From Chelonoidis abingdonii (lineage: Eukaryota > Chordata > Testudines > Testudinidae): 64,000 nucleotides of DNA. The notes below the pieces were generated by a model. That model was not told where the DNA came from, ran no database searches, and saw nothing but the letters and a program-made list of their open reading frames with translations. Position 1 is the first letter of the stretch, and each line of letters opens with the position of its first letter. The DNA is taken from the NCBI RefSeq assembly GCF_003597395.2, contig NC_133770.1, forward strand, positions 95,854,786 through 95,918,785, written 5' to 3'. The translations under genes were made by a program, and so were the position numbers. Positions 24,001 through 36,459 of this stretch are shown here, in pieces.

Positions 24001-27000
24001 CTATACCAGTCAGTCTAGTCTAGCGAGCAATACCAGGCCTCTACACCTCATCCTTCCTGTACGGCTATGCGGTATTAGAGGTCAGTCTGGGGTATATTAT
24101 TATATACATCCAATATCGTGGCTGAGATTCTGCGTCGATTGAGGGATGATGTTAGGGGTAGTAAGGTGTATGAGGATTTGTTAGTAGCACTACCTCTCAG
24201 CTCTCCATTAGGCACCTCAACAGGCCAGGGATAGCTTTTGTTGACCCAGAATTCAGTCCTCCAGTGCCGCTCTCCAGAGCCGCGCTAGCCAGACATGTGA
24301 AGCCATGGAAAGCGACCCGTGTGAGTCGGAGTGGGTACTGTGGTACGAGTCGTCACATATTCTTTACATCGGTTCTGCAAGACAAAAGCGTTCTCTTTAA
24401 TGAGGTTGATGCCTCGTATGGTCTCCAGCTGGGGCCTTTGTGGGATGCCATTTCGAAAGCCCAGTAAAGAGTTTATTCTAGAAATTCAAGTGTTGCTCGC
24501 GTTAACTATGGTCTGGGGCATGTGCTACGCGCGAAATCCTCCAATAAATTTCTCATTGCTGAGAATCGCGGATCGTTGGATTCCAGGTACTTCAAAGCCT
24601 CGATTCGCGTGAAGTTCTGTGTGGCGGGCAGAGGCGACCTTATCGTTCTCCCATTGTTAAGACACTTTCCTCCCGCCTTTGCAGGCTGATAGATTGAATT
24701 GCGGTTCAATTTGTCATATTCCAAGCTACAGCACGGGTAAGGGTGGCCATGTGCGTATAGGCCTACGGGCTTAGGCCTAGATTGCTGGCATTCAAGAACA
24801 TACGTTCTGCATCTTGCGCTGTTATCTCAGCGAGTTATATTTCATTGCTAACCTGGTTGAATACTTCAGGATTTAATTTTATTAGGGGGCTACATGGCGA
24901 TTTTTCCTACTGGGGCTGAACAACCGCATATATGCTTCCCTGCCATAGCAAAGTGGGGCGTGGGAGGGATGCGTTGTACAAGGCTGCTCGCCTGGAGCCT
25001 TTTTCAGCGATTTGGCGAGGGCAGGCATTGCCGGCGTACGCACTGCGTGAGGCAGAGCGGAGTAGGACAGCTGCTGTGAGGGCGAATCGCGATTCCGAGA
25101 CTGATCTCTCTCCATGCCGGCAGCGTAGCAGCGCATGCGGTGGGGTGTGGAGGAGCGGAAAGAGGGGGGTGTTTAGCGGCTCTCGCTGGTTCTGACTTGA
25201 ACAGAGAAGTACCAGAGTGCATGCGCAACCAGGGTCATACCCACTTTCTCGTGTTAGTAGAGTGATACTGGAGGAGAAGGTCCACCATTGGAAACTCTTT
25301 TATCATGGCTCCGCCTTGGAAGTCTGAGCCATATGATGCCCCGACAGCTGACCTGTGTGTCTTCGCTGATTGGGATCGTGCAACTGACCCAGTTTCCGAT
25401 TCTTGGCACTGAGTTTTTAAGATACGATTGCAAAATAGCTGCAACTCCTGCTTGCTTTTTCTGTTGGTACGCAAACATTGCACAATGTGCATAGCTGTAA
25501 GAGCTCGTTGCAAGTGGAATATGTGGTCTAATATCACTGTGAAAAGAGTACAAAGCATTGTTCTGTTAAAATTATCTTTTTACATTATTCTCTCCCTGTT
25601 TTCCCTCCCCCATTGCACGAGGTCACCGACTGCACCGTTGTTCTGCAGACCTCCTACCCCATCCGAGGCGCGCCATAGCTGTAAGTGGGAGCAAGGCGCG
25701 CAAAGAGAACTCGAGTGATTTTCAGAGAGTTCCATGACCGGGTTTGATTCCGCGAATGGACAAAGCTGCGTCATCAGAGTGCACATCGGCCAGTGGAGTA
25801 TCGTGAGATAGAAATAATACCCAGGACGGTTGCCACATGATGAAGCGTGTGAGGTATACGCGCGGGACCGTAGAGTGCACTTTATGAGAGGCTGTGCGAC
25901 AGAGGATCATGTAGGATGTACTCCTGTCTGCCTGGACTAGCATCATGCCGTTGCAACTACACCGCCACCAAAGGGCTGTCATAGAATCGGCCGCGGAATT
26001 GCGACCGCTTACGGTCGAATAGCACTGCCCTGCTAGTGACTCAACTGATTACCTCCGACGTAATGGTGGATCTACAGGAAGAGCCAGCGGGAGATTACAA
26101 AATCCACTGCAGCCAATATTGAAACACCTCAGTAACATACAATGTTCCATATCTTCTTCAACACCCAGAACGTGTATAGACGGTTACCCTGTGTTCGTGA
26201 GAAGCTTTCTGCACCCGCGGCCACACAACACACCGCAGTGAAGACAGATACAAACAGGAAAAGGCGTGGCCTCAGACAACGTCATTCACGTTGAACTCGT
26301 GGTATGACCTCTCTCCGCGCTCTCTTCCTTCCACTCGGAATCATCCTCCCAAACCACAGCCATGCAAGGGATACATAGATATTTCTCTGCACTCTTTTAT
26401 CAATTAACTTTTTACATAAAGATACTTCAACGAAGGGAGGGTTGGGTTGCTCAAGTGGAATGAACTTTTAGAAAGAATACATAAGATTTTTAAATCGCAT
26501 GATCCAATGATATATTAATGAGGAATAGAATGGTTTTTACAACATCGATACGTGTCTTCTATTGTCTTTCAGGCAAGCTTACGTACGTTAAAGCGGGGGA
26601 AAGGGTGGGTTGACCTTACAGGAATAAGAAGTCGCAATGCTGCCAGGGCGCCAAGGGGGTGATTCATCAGGGTGGAACCAACACAGGCGCAGTTCACACG
26701 CCCCGCTACCTCTGCTTCGGCCGGTGTGCTGCAAACTCGTATTTCCAAGGCGACTTGTTCTTAGAGAGAGATCGCTGGCTACCGCTACGCCGCCGTAGCG
26801 ATGCCTCCCCTCTTTAAATTACGCCTAGAATGCTCTAGGATGTCGTACGAGCAGCCGGCCAGGATGATTTGCCTCAAGCCTCCCACCCACCATTACAAGT
26901 TTCTCCACTTAATACTCATCAACAACGAGATTGTGGAGCACAACAGCAAAGCGCAATAACAACAGGGAAATTGGTTTGGTGAGGTCTGATGCGGTAAGTA

Positions 27001-30000
27001 ATGCTTACGCCCAACGCGCCCCTTAGTGTACAAGAAAACGGCCAAAAGAATTTGTCTGACCACCATCACTGACTTGTTCAGCCTGTAGTTAAGACACGCT
27101 CTCTGTTGGCTCACTTGCCATACTGCCCCTGTGTATGGCTTCATGAGCCATGCCATAAAAGGTAGCCTGCGGTCACCAGGTAACGACAGGCATTCTCAAC
27201 TGCCAACTGTTATATTTTCTATGTCTGGAGTAAATGGTCTTATCGCCTCGCAGAACACTTGTCTCCAACGAAGTTGTGGCTTTTTGAGGAACAGCTCGTG
27301 GGCTCGTCGAGCCTTATGAACCCGCTTTCCCACCTCGCGCGAGGTCCTAACGTCGCAATGGTTCGTGTTTCGGGTTGAGTGAACACTTACTGTCTTACCG
27401 GTGCCCTTCTGACTCCAACCTTCGTGTGCTTGCACGAGCGAGGGATTTCTCATTGCAGAACCAGGTGAAATAAAGTATGCTTGCCCCTGGTGCAGTTCCT
27501 CGCTCACTGGTGCAACCCTGGCGCTCTGAGGCCAGGGATAGTGGGTATAGTGGTTCTCATCTTCTTTATCGAGGCGCCCACCGACATTCCAGTTTTTGAA
27601 GGTGGACGAAACTCATCCATCTGCTCGCTCGCGGCAGACAGCATCAGGCTTATGTCCTGCACTTTCAGAAGTGTCAAAGGCCCTCCTTTTGTAGAGCAGT
27701 GAATCACGGTCACCGCCTTAACGATTCTCTTAGGAGTCTCACTTGACGCATACTCGCGTCAAGCACTCTCAGCTATCCTCCAAGTCTTTGTCTGCAGCTA
27801 CTCCAAATGTGATGTTTGCACTCTCCATCCTTCGACTGGCGTAGCTGCTCTGGGGAGTATGCAAGCGTCTCCTACGAGCGCCGTAATTCGCCGAGCGTCG
27901 ACGAGTTCGGTGCTCGCCGTCATGAGGAGCCGGACCCTGGCTCATTCATCTTATGCAATATCTCTGGACGTTACTACTCATGTTCGGCGAGGGCCATACG
28001 AGATCGCAAGTCCGTCTGCTTAGACATCTGTGTTCGCAAAGAAGCTCGCTCATTACGGCTCACAATACGCGTCGAAAGTCTGTGTAGATCCTCGAGGCCG
28101 CACCTCTCGACGAATCGTCACGCCACACCTGCCCACATACTTGGTCGCTTCGCGTAAGGTCCCGACCGATCTCGTAATGTCCTGTGGTCTTATCGCTGTT
28201 GCCGTGCCTAATACAATCAGGTTTAGCCGCCGCTCTCTCGCGCTCGCGAACCATTCACCTTACCAGCGGTAGCTCCGATCCAAAATGGCAGGGTGCCTGC
28301 GGTTAGGGATGAGAACCTGTCGGCTGAGGTGCTCTCCATGTCAAGAGTCTATCAGGGTAGCTACTCGTCGCCTGAAGGAGACTCTTGCGCGCGCTAGCTA
28401 CTCTATCCTCCTCTGGTTTATAGACAGTTATGTATCACATAGGGACAGCACAGCAGACAGACTACTCGCGATGGCACATCTGAGACAGAAAAATCAGTGT
28501 ATTCCACAGCGGACAGCTCTTATGCTTAGGACTGAGTTGGTGTGCCACCAACAACTGAGGGCCCATTCAGGAACTCCTTATGGAGAGTAGCACTCACATG
28601 GCGGACCTACCAGGTAGCGGAGGTTCCTGGAAGAGGGCCCAGGTGTGGAACATCTAATCGGCAGGTGTGTGTTCTACAACGATCTATTGAAGTTGCAGAA
28701 AGGTGTCTGTGCATCTCAAGAGTATGGGATCCCTCATTGATGCGGATTTTCGACAGTTTTTGGCGTTCAGAACGCTACTCTGTTTGATCTCTCTCAGTTT
28801 ACGTCACCAGACAATAAATGCGCTATAACACACGCAGCAGATTGGATTTATCGTGCATGCTTTCAGCAGCACGCAGTATGGCTCAGAGGAACAGTGAGGC
28901 CAAAACTTAGTTACCCTTGATATTATCTACCAGAACAAAGTAGAATTTATTAATGTGCACGCAGAGAATTGACAAAAGACAAAGGAAGAAAAGCAAAACA
29001 GAACTTCAACACTGGGTCAGACTGTATCCTTTTCATATACATAACTCTTATCGCATCTAAGGCTAAAAATACCTTCCACAAATTGCCCTGTAAAACGATA
29101 AAAATATGCAACATTAGTTCTGTGTTATGTCTTAGATATTCCATGACACCTGAGACATAGCGGCATATCAACAAATTCTTGCTTAAAAAGGGTAACAGAC
29201 AGATTTCTTTAATCCTTATACTTCTTCCAACATATATACATTCTACTTTCCCAGAGGCCTTCCGTTATATTCAGCCACTCCCAGACCGAATGCGGCAAAA
29301 GGAGTAATCTTCTGGCGGGTACGCTCCTTATCTGTACGCTCTCATCCCTGCTACACCTCGTCATTCGAATATAGAGTAAAAACAACAGAACAAAACCCAC
29401 GAGAAACCCGGCCCGAAAAGACCACAGGACACGCCCGAACACCCAGACAAAAAAAATATAAAGAAAAAAAAACAAACGACAGAGGGCAAATCGAAAAAAA
29501 ACGCATAGCACAACACAATCACTCCTCACAAGCACAGGATAACGAAAATCTATCTGCCCGGCCTTGTCGCCAATCGACGTCGGCCCAGCTCACTCCGCCC
29601 TGCTTCGCTCCTCTACTACAATCCCACATGCGATACAACGGTACGCCTCCTTAAAAAAAAAAAAAAAAAACAAAACAAAAAAAAGGAACAACAAGAAAAA
29701 AAACAAAAAGAAGTTATTATTACGGACAATAGAAGAGCCAACTGTGGCCTATCATTCCAAACTGGGACCAAGACGAATTTCGGAAGGTGTAGCCCAGAGG
29801 CAGTTGGCGTACGTTTATTTGAGCGGAAGATCACAACACTACCCACCTTTGGCGTAAGGTCTCAGTATCACATTAACGACACTGTCCCCTAACACATGGT
29901 AGGGATAAAATAGAGGTACCACCTCCAATCTTGATTCCAACCCTGATCCTTATAGGACTTCCGGACGCAATTCCTTTAACAAACGAAGAGAAATAGCAGA

Positions 30001-30050
30001 CGCCGTGGTCCGAAGGGGGCAGTTAATCCCTTATCCTATCCCGAACTCGT
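24000..30050. other. low-quality or heavily corrupted transposon interior
   Basis: CpG is frequent, unlike the flanking intron. Homopolymer-like A runs with scattered single bases occur at 29450-29475 and 29653-29715. Frames change every few dozen bases. Only short islands of Harbinger-like coding are visible. I read this as unpolished long-read gap fill across a real transposon; true degeneration is the alternative. None of the open frames listed by length here should be taken as a gene. Confidence 0.55.
26893..27730 (-). pseudogene. Harbinger DDE transposase, corrupted
   Basis: Minus strand from 27156 down: 'MAWLMKPYTGA' then 'NYRLNKSVMVV', matching the block after the second catalytic aspartate in turtle Harbinger transposases. 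Upstream, 27507-27196 contains 'VGKRVHKARRAHELFLKK', a distorted form of the block that reads 'GWSGKVHDAHTFKNIGLFKK' in the second element (45190-45245). Frames shift repeatedly. The enzyme would cut and paste the element; this sequence as written cannot encode it. Confidence 0.5.
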
Positions 30051-30750
30051 ATTGGAGGCTTATCGCCATTATCCATTAGCCTCATGGACTCAACAGTTTA
30101 TGATAGGTTGGAATTGCATTGGTATCCTTGGGAACATTATACCCTTGTCTTTAGATTCCTGGGAGATGGGCCGCCCTCGATATTGGAGGGACGGGTTACT
30201 TCACGTGCCCATTCCCCCCGCAGCAGGAGATACCTCCACTTTCAGCCGTCGCCCATCAGGCACTGGGCTCCAACCCAAGAATTCCAAGGGGCGGGGGAGA
30301 CTGAGTGAACTATGGGATAGCTACGGAACAGCTACCCACAGTGCACCGCTCCAGAAATCGACGCTAGCCTTGGACCATGGATGCACACCATCGAATTAAT
30401 GTGCCTAGTGTGGACGCGCACAATCGACTTTATAATATCTGTTTTATAAAACGGTTTAAGCTAATTCGAAATTATCCCGTAGTGCAGACGTACCCTAAGG
30501 TGCCACAAGTACTCCTGTTCTATTTATAAGAATGTGAGTGATTCAGCCTGCATCCTTTCTGAAAAGCAGGCAGGTTACCAGTCCAAATAAAAGAGGAACC
30601 CGGGCTATAACCCACACCCCCAGCCAGCCAACAAGCCTGGGGTTAAAGCACCACCAAACTCAACTGAGAGATCTGTGTGTGGATGAGAGGAGGGTTAGGA
30701 GCAATACCTAGCTAAGAGCCCAGGCTAAATGCAGAGAAGACATACCCTAA

Positions 30751-31822
30751 ATCAATTTCAAAGTTTCTCTTAAATGAAACTTGTTCCACAATGTTGAACA
30801 TCACAACTGCTAAACATCAAGTGAACATAGGTCTGGCCCACAAGGACGCAAGCAGAATCAGGCCCTATATGGCAATACCATCATATGTAGAAATACAAAT
30901 GACTCATCATTATAGGCTTGATTGTTACAGCTCTTGCTCAGACATGTAAGGTAGTAAAGAAGAATATAGCACCCCTCTATAGTATATCCACCCTTCCCCC
31001 TTACTCTCCTGCTCAAGATTTTGACTCTAGCCACAGGGGAAGGAAAGGAAGACAAAGCAGCTACTTGACTGACATTCCCTATTTCAAGTAAGTACATAGT
31101 AAGGGAGTGGAAAGTGAAAAGAGCTTTCTCCCTACCCGGCCTTTCACCACTTGCCAGCCAGAGTATCTGGCCAGGCACACTGCAAGGAGTAAGCTGCACC
31201 AGGATAAAAGAGCAGGAGAAATTTGTGACTGATCCTGGATGGTCTTCAACTGTTTTAACCCTCTCTGTTCCTTATGCAGGGCCGATGGTAAAGTTCCAAC
31301 CTAGACTTGTATCACTATGTAAAATTGCACTTCTAAGAACCAGCGTGGATAAACATCTATGATCATCACATAATCACATTCTTTTAAATTAACTTTAACT
31401 GATTTTTTTCAAAATAAACCTATTTAAAATTACATTTAAAATTGACAGCTATGTTAAGACCTAAACTACATATAATCTATTAAAATCAACTGAATTAAAT
31501 ACCAAAATTATTATTAATCAGCATACATTTGCTGTCAAGTTTTAAAGAAAGTCAAACATTTGATGTCAATGGCTGAGCACCTGGAAGACCAGTTGTTGAA
31601 GTGCTAAACAAGCTTTTGACAGCAATAGACTCCTTTGCAGGTGCAGAAAGAGTATTTTTTATTTCAGTTTATGCAGCTAGTTAAGTTCAATGACTAGTAC
31701 ATTCAAAGTTAAAAACCCGCTGGGATTTGGAAGAGCAGGAAAACTTGTTTTCCTCTTCCAATATATGAATAAAAACTAGTTGAGAAAGATCTGTAGGTTC
31801 TAAAATCTTGACGGTCATGGGG
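30751..31822. other. intronic sequence, nothing recognised
   Basis: AT-rich towards the right. No repeat boundary or exon supported. Confidence 0.4.
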
Positions 31823-31830
31823 ACCAGAAA

Positions 31831-32555
31831 TAGGGTTCCCAACTTTCTAATTTTAGACAATTGAACACCCTTCTCCTGCCCCCGCCCAAGGTCCCATCCA
31901 GCCCCACCCTGTATCCAACCCTCCCCCTATTAACTGCATTCCCCCCTCCCTCTGTCGCTTGCTCTTCCCCCACCCTCACTCACTTTCTCCAGGGTGTGGC
32001 AGGGGGTTGGGGCATGGGAGGGAGTGAGAGCTCCGGAAGATGGTCAAGAACATAACCCTATGCTCAGGTGGAGGGAGCGTGGAGGGAGCACAGGCTCCAG
32101 GAGGGAGTTTGGGTGTGGGAGAGGGCTCAGGGCTGGGGTAGGGGTTCAGAGTGTGGGCTCTGGGTGGCGCTTACACATGGTGTTTCTTGGAAACAGCCAG
32201 CATGTCCCTCCAGCCCCTAGGTGGAGGCGCAGCCAGGCAACTCTATGCACTGCCCTCTCTCACAGGCACTGCCTCCACAGCTCTCATTGGCCGTGGTTCC
32301 CAGCCAAAGTGAGTTGTGGAGCCAGCGCCTGGGGGGAGAAGGGGAAGCATACGGAGCCTTTCAGGCCACCCCTGTGCCTAGAAGCCGCAGGGACATGCCG
32401 GTCGCTTCTGGAAGCCATGCAGATCCAGGCAGGGAGCCTGCTTTAGCCCTACTGACTGGATTTTTTAACAGCATGGTCAGCGCTACTGACCGGAGACTCC
32501 AGGGTCCCTTTTCAGCTGGGCGTTCCGGTCGAAAACTGGACGCCTGGCAACCCTA
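31831..32555. mobile_element. hAT-type non-autonomous element
   Basis: Ends 'tagggttcccaac' and 'tggcaacccta' are inverted repeats. Flanked by 8-bp ACCAGAAA / ACCAGAAG (31823-31830, 32556-32563; one difference). The interior is GC-rich with 'ggggttggggcatgggag' arrays. I recognise it as a common turtle repeat. Open frames inside it are not genes. Confidence 0.75.
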
Positions 32556-32563
32556 ACCAGAAG

Positions 32564-34028
32564 CCATGAGTTCAATTCACTAATTAGAGAATACTTCCTT
32601 TGTTTAATAAATTAGTTTAAAATTAAATTCAAAAGCACGTGATAAACTTCTTCTCTTATGTATCCAGCACATTTAAGGTAATTTTATTTAACTGATAAAA
32701 AATTAAAATTCTGGTTTTATACATTTTTAACTGATTTTGAATTTCCATCCAAATAAAAGATTGACAAAAATTACAAGTAAAAATTAACTATCATCTAGTA
32801 TACAACAAATGCATCACTCATCATTTTCTAACGATCAAAAATGTAAAAATTAGTAATCAGAATAAAAGCTGTATGATTGCTTAAATAAATGTGTATGGCT
32901 ATAGTTTGTCCTCCTAGTTAGCAAAAAGAAGCACCATATTTAGCATAAAGGCTACATTTAATTGTAAATCAAAGTATTTTAATGGCTACCAAACAATGAC
33001 AAATCAAACTTTCCTTAGGAAAATAATTAATTAGAAATACAAAACATGATTAATATCTACAATTTAAATCAAGGTTTCCTGCATGCTCACTTAAATAATG
33101 ATTAAAACTGATTATTTTAATTACTTTGATTTAAATCAATCTACCCTAATAAGAACTACAGCCACCACCACCCCCGTCTCTCCCAAAGTTTATAAGGGTT
33201 TGTTTTTTTTTTGTACAACGCCTAGCATGATGCATGACTGGGGCTCTTAGTTAGTACAATAATACAAATAAATAATAAGTCTCAACTATTTTAAGTACCT
33301 CCCAGTTACAACAAACTTTTAAAAGAATTGCAAATAACTGAACAAAACAAACGAAGAGGTTCCTTAAAATACTAGTTAAATTTTTGTGATTAAATTTTGG
33401 CATTATATATAGGTAACTTACTTTCTTCTTACTGTCTTCATAACTTCCTACATTTTAATAAAAACAGCTATAACATGCTTCCTTTTTTACATTTATTTTG
33501 TATTTAATTTTTTCTCAAAAAATAAGAACAGAAAACAAAGCAAGAAAAACAAAATAGTAAAGGAATGGGCAGAGAGGGAAAGAAAAGGAAGCTATTATGC
33601 TCTTTTGTGGCACAGATTTAAAAATGTTTTATTACAGGCCACACCAAAACCTGGTACCCAAACACTTCTGGCTCCAAAGCCTCTCTTTCTCCATTTGAAC
33701 CGTCTCTAGTAGGAAACCTGGCTGACCTGTTAAAACTTTGCCCTTACCACTGTTTGAGAAGGTTATGTTAATCTTTTACACTGATTGCTCCAGTGGCTCT
33801 ATTTCATTTTGTTATGAAGTTAGAAAAGCCATGTGAACAGAGAGCCATTTGGTGGGTGTGTGGTTTTAAGGTGACATGAGGAAATAAAGAACAGTTTCAA
33901 AGCTAGGAGTTCCCCCGGGGACAACCAAGACACAGATGTGCTGTTCATCACATGAAAATGAAAAAATAATTGTGAGCCATGTGTTAACAGTTCCATGTTC
34001 ATAACATTTTCACATTAAAATGTCCTAT
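32564..34028. other. AT-rich intron with old repeat traces
   Basis: A palindromic 'ttgatttaaatcaa' near 33129-33142 resembles the edge of an AT-rich turtle MITE that may have hosted the hAT at 31831. The block at 33200-33275 is listed separately. Confidence 0.35.
33200..33275 (+). repeat. ancient amniote retroposon tail
   Basis: 'gtacaacgcctagcatgatg' and 'tggggctcttagttagtaca' followed by 'aatacaaataaataa'. Sense-strand counterpart of 13985-14079. Confidence 0.5.
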
Positions 34029-34030
34029 TA

Positions 34031-34218
34031 CACCTCCACCCCGAGATAACGCGACCCAATATAACACGAATTCGGATAGAACGTGGTAAAGCAGTGCTCC
34101 GGGGGGGCCGGGCTGCGCACTCCGGTGGATCAAAGCAAGTTCAATATAATGCTGTTTCACCTATAACACAGTAAGATTTTTTGGCTCCCAAGGACAGCGT
34201 TATATCGAGGTAGAGGTG
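34031..34218. mobile_element. TA-flanked MITE, probably Tc1/mariner type
   Basis: Near-perfect inverted ends 'cacctccaccccgagataac' and 'gttatatcgaggtagaggtg', flanked by TA on both sides (34029-34030, 34219-34220). TA duplication plus inverted ends fit Tc1/mariner miniatures. 188 bases, no coding. Confidence 0.75.
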
Positions 34219-34220
34219 TA

Positions 34221-35796
34221 TTTGGAACCAGTATCTAACTGAAAAGCCATAAGTTAACAAGTGACCAGCTCATCAAAGATATGACCTGCACATAGACTTG
34301 TGAATATCTATACAGGGACAGTTAATCTTTGCCAACAGTGCAAAACATTAAACTTATGCTTTAGTGACGGCCTCTCATAAGAGGTCTGTGTGTCACTCAG
34401 CATGGCAGAGTTAAACTGCTCACTGCTGTGACCCATCTATTCTTCATTAGGCTACTAGCTTCACTGAAGAATGCAAGATTATCATGACCGCTGGTGTTTT
34501 CCCTGCATTGACTTTCGAAGCAGCATCTTACTAAGCAAAATATGGGGAGACCATGTAGAAGTAGACCAGGTAGAAGTGGCATGTATAATCATCTCTTTAA
34601 AACATGCATCCAGCAGGCAGCAGTAAACCGTGAACAACATTAATAAAAGTCTCAGACTTGTGAGTAATACTGGTGGCATTTAATGCTCTTCTCGGTTATT
34701 TACGTGACTCAGAGTCAGACACACTACATTTTTTCAGCATGGAATAAACAAACTCATCAAAATCTTCCTTGCAGCACAACCCAAAACATTCTAAATGACA
34801 GTCTCTTCCCACCCAAAGCATGAATTAAAAGCAACGAAAAGCTACCAAACTTTCTTCTGAACCGAACAGAAAAAGCCCAGAGCAAATCTTCTCCAAGACA
34901 GAAACATGAAACCCACCAAGAGTAGAGGTTAGAGCTGAGCAGCCTGTGGAAATGTACTCCTGATTCTTTTCTTCAAAACAGCCTGTGTATTTCTCAAATC
35001 TTGCTTCTTAGAAACCTTCTCTGCACATACAGTACTTATGCGTAAACAGTCAAGTTCAGTCGTGCCTCATTCTCTGGAAAATGTGTGTCACAATAAATGT
35101 GATGGGCAAAACATTCCCATTATATTATTCAGGAGGGGAGAAGAAATATCAGCCATTTCCTAAATTAGTTCGTTCAATAGTTTCCCCCCTGGAAGCCTTT
35201 GAAGTGTCTACTAATTTGAATTTTAAAAAGAAAAAGAAACAAGAGGAAGGATGGAGGTCCTGAAATGAAATGAGGCATGCTCAAAAGGTTGTCTGTTAAA
35301 TGAAAAACTGTATATATGGTCTGTATATATTTTTTAAAATAAATTTACGAGCAGGCCCTGGAGACTGCTAAATTTAGTCTTTCTAAACACTTTACTGTGT
35401 CATCAAAGCTCCCTCCCATTTTTTCAGTTTGTTGCAGGAAGGGAAGGAGTGGGGTTTATTAAACAAAAGAAAAATAAACTTAAGTCCCAACTGGAAATAC
35501 ACGAAACAGCTCTAAGACAACAGTAAAAAAAGCATCTTCCGAACTTAACAGAAGTCCATGCAACCTGGGATAAAAACAAATTGCTTTGTATACTGCACAA
35601 TGCCTTGTACATTTGATCGCACAAATGCTGCTCAGTAGCATGGACAGCCTCATAAGTAAATGAACATGCTAGTAAGCGCTGCAGTCACAATTACTGACTA
35701 TGAGGAAGATCCTTTGTGATTATGTTAACACCTTCAGTTTGGCCATCACCATTGCCAGGACACAGACACAGAGAATGGTGTTTGAAATTAAAATGG
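34221..35796. other. intronic sequence, nothing recognised
   Basis: No exon or repeat that I can support. Confidence 0.45.
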
Positions 35797-35842
35797 GTTT
35801 CAGAGTAGCAGCCGTGTTAGTCTGTAGCCGCAAAAAGCACGG
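35797..35842 (+). mobile_element. truncated SINE-like head
   Basis: 'gtttcagagtagcagccgtg', 'ttagtctgtagccgcaaaaa' as at 20081 and 22779, then stops. Only about 45 bases; the hammerhead-like part is absent. Confidence 0.75.
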
Positions 35843-35983
35843 GAGAAATTAGAACAGACACGAACACCAAGAAAGTCAGTCAGCATGTACACAGTGGAAA
35901 ATCAAATTTCAAAAATATCCATGTAAATCTCTTACAGTCTATATCCCAGTCAGACATCTCTCTATTTATAAACATGGCATAAG

Positions 35984-36459
35984 ACTAGAACTGGTCAGAA
36001 AATAGGTTCTGTTTACTCACCCAGAAATTTTGACTTTTCAGAAAAAAATCCAAAACCTAAGTATTTCAGCCAAAACCAAAAATACTTTGATTTAGAAATG
36101 CCACTGTGCTGCCTCATGAAAGTTGTCATTCAGGTGCCTCATGCTCCCATTCTCTTCTATTGGCCACGTTCCCTGGTTAGACTACATCTTCCATAATGCA
36201 CCACAGTCTTCCTAAGGAATAGCAAGTGCATCATGGGAGATGTAGTCTAGCTGGGAAGCCCAGCCCATACAATAGTGAGGGGACACAAGGCACCATGTCA
36301 CATATCGGAATCAAAACATTCCAGAAACTTTTCTGGCTGTCAAGTATTCCATTTTTCAATGAAAAATTGAAATTTTCTTTGGAAAGAAGACACTTTCATT
36401 TGGTCAAAACCGCAGATTTTTTACAAAAAAAGTGTTGACAGAAAATTTTAGCTGACCTA
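35984..36459. mobile_element. foldback MITE with internal palindrome
   Basis: Outer ends 'ctggtcagaaaat' and 'attttagctgacc' are inverted. Inner arms 36178-36200 and 36227-36249 match over 23 bases with two differences ('actacatcttcc' against 'ggagatgtagt'). I recognise both motifs as old amniote MITE hallmarks; two nested elements are possible. Confidence 0.5.

Larger units (their letters stand above)
23270..30495. mobile_element. 7.2-kb PIF/Harbinger DNA transposon
   Basis: Inserted in the reversed head of the Penelope composite. A TAA is duplicated (23267-23269 and 30496-30498), and joining the flanks restores 'ttagtctctaaggtgccac', the uninterrupted order seen in reverse at 20133-20155. 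Ends 'ggcctggtcaacactacg' and 'cgtagtgcagacgtaccc' are imperfect inverted repeats. The first ~700 and last ~450 bases look well preserved. Between them lie a Myb/SANT gene (plus) and traces of a transposase (minus), facing each other. The size fits an autonomous element. Confidence 0.8.
22776..30524 (+). mobile_element. Penelope-like composite with inverted SINE-like heads
   Basis: Flanked by a perfect 13-bp duplication TATAAGAATGTGA (22763-22775 and 30525-30537). Order: a plus-oriented head (22776-22861); the C-terminal coding end of a Penelope-like ORF (22863-23000); its 3' UTR (23001 to about 23205); the same head in reverse (from 23206, split by a Harbinger element, resuming 30499-30524). 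Penelope-like elements are known for terminal repeats in direct or inverted order and for variable-length target duplications, which fits. The unit is 5'-truncated and non-coding. Confidence 0.75.
22557..30747. mobile_element. outermost MITE of a three-level nest
   Basis: Left arm 22557-22775 and right arm 30538-30747 align end to end with the uninterrupted copy at 52510-52994. Examples are 'gtgggaatgcactggaggac' against 'gtgggaaggcatcaaaggac', and 'attcagcctgcat' against 'atttagcctgcac'. Outer ends read 'ggtatatcttcagtgca' and 'gagaagacataccc', and a TAA flanks both sides (22554-22556, 30748-30750). The middle is a later insertion. Confidence 0.7.

Noticed and set aside
24264..28800. Numerous 60-113 codon frames
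   Set aside because: Lie in the error-rich transposon interior; none has a continuous domain.
24000..30050. Possible horizontally acquired or bacterial insert, given high CpG
   Set aside because: Both flanks and several islands are Harbinger transposon and the 3-bp duplication encloses the whole segment, so a foreign insert is not needed to explain it.
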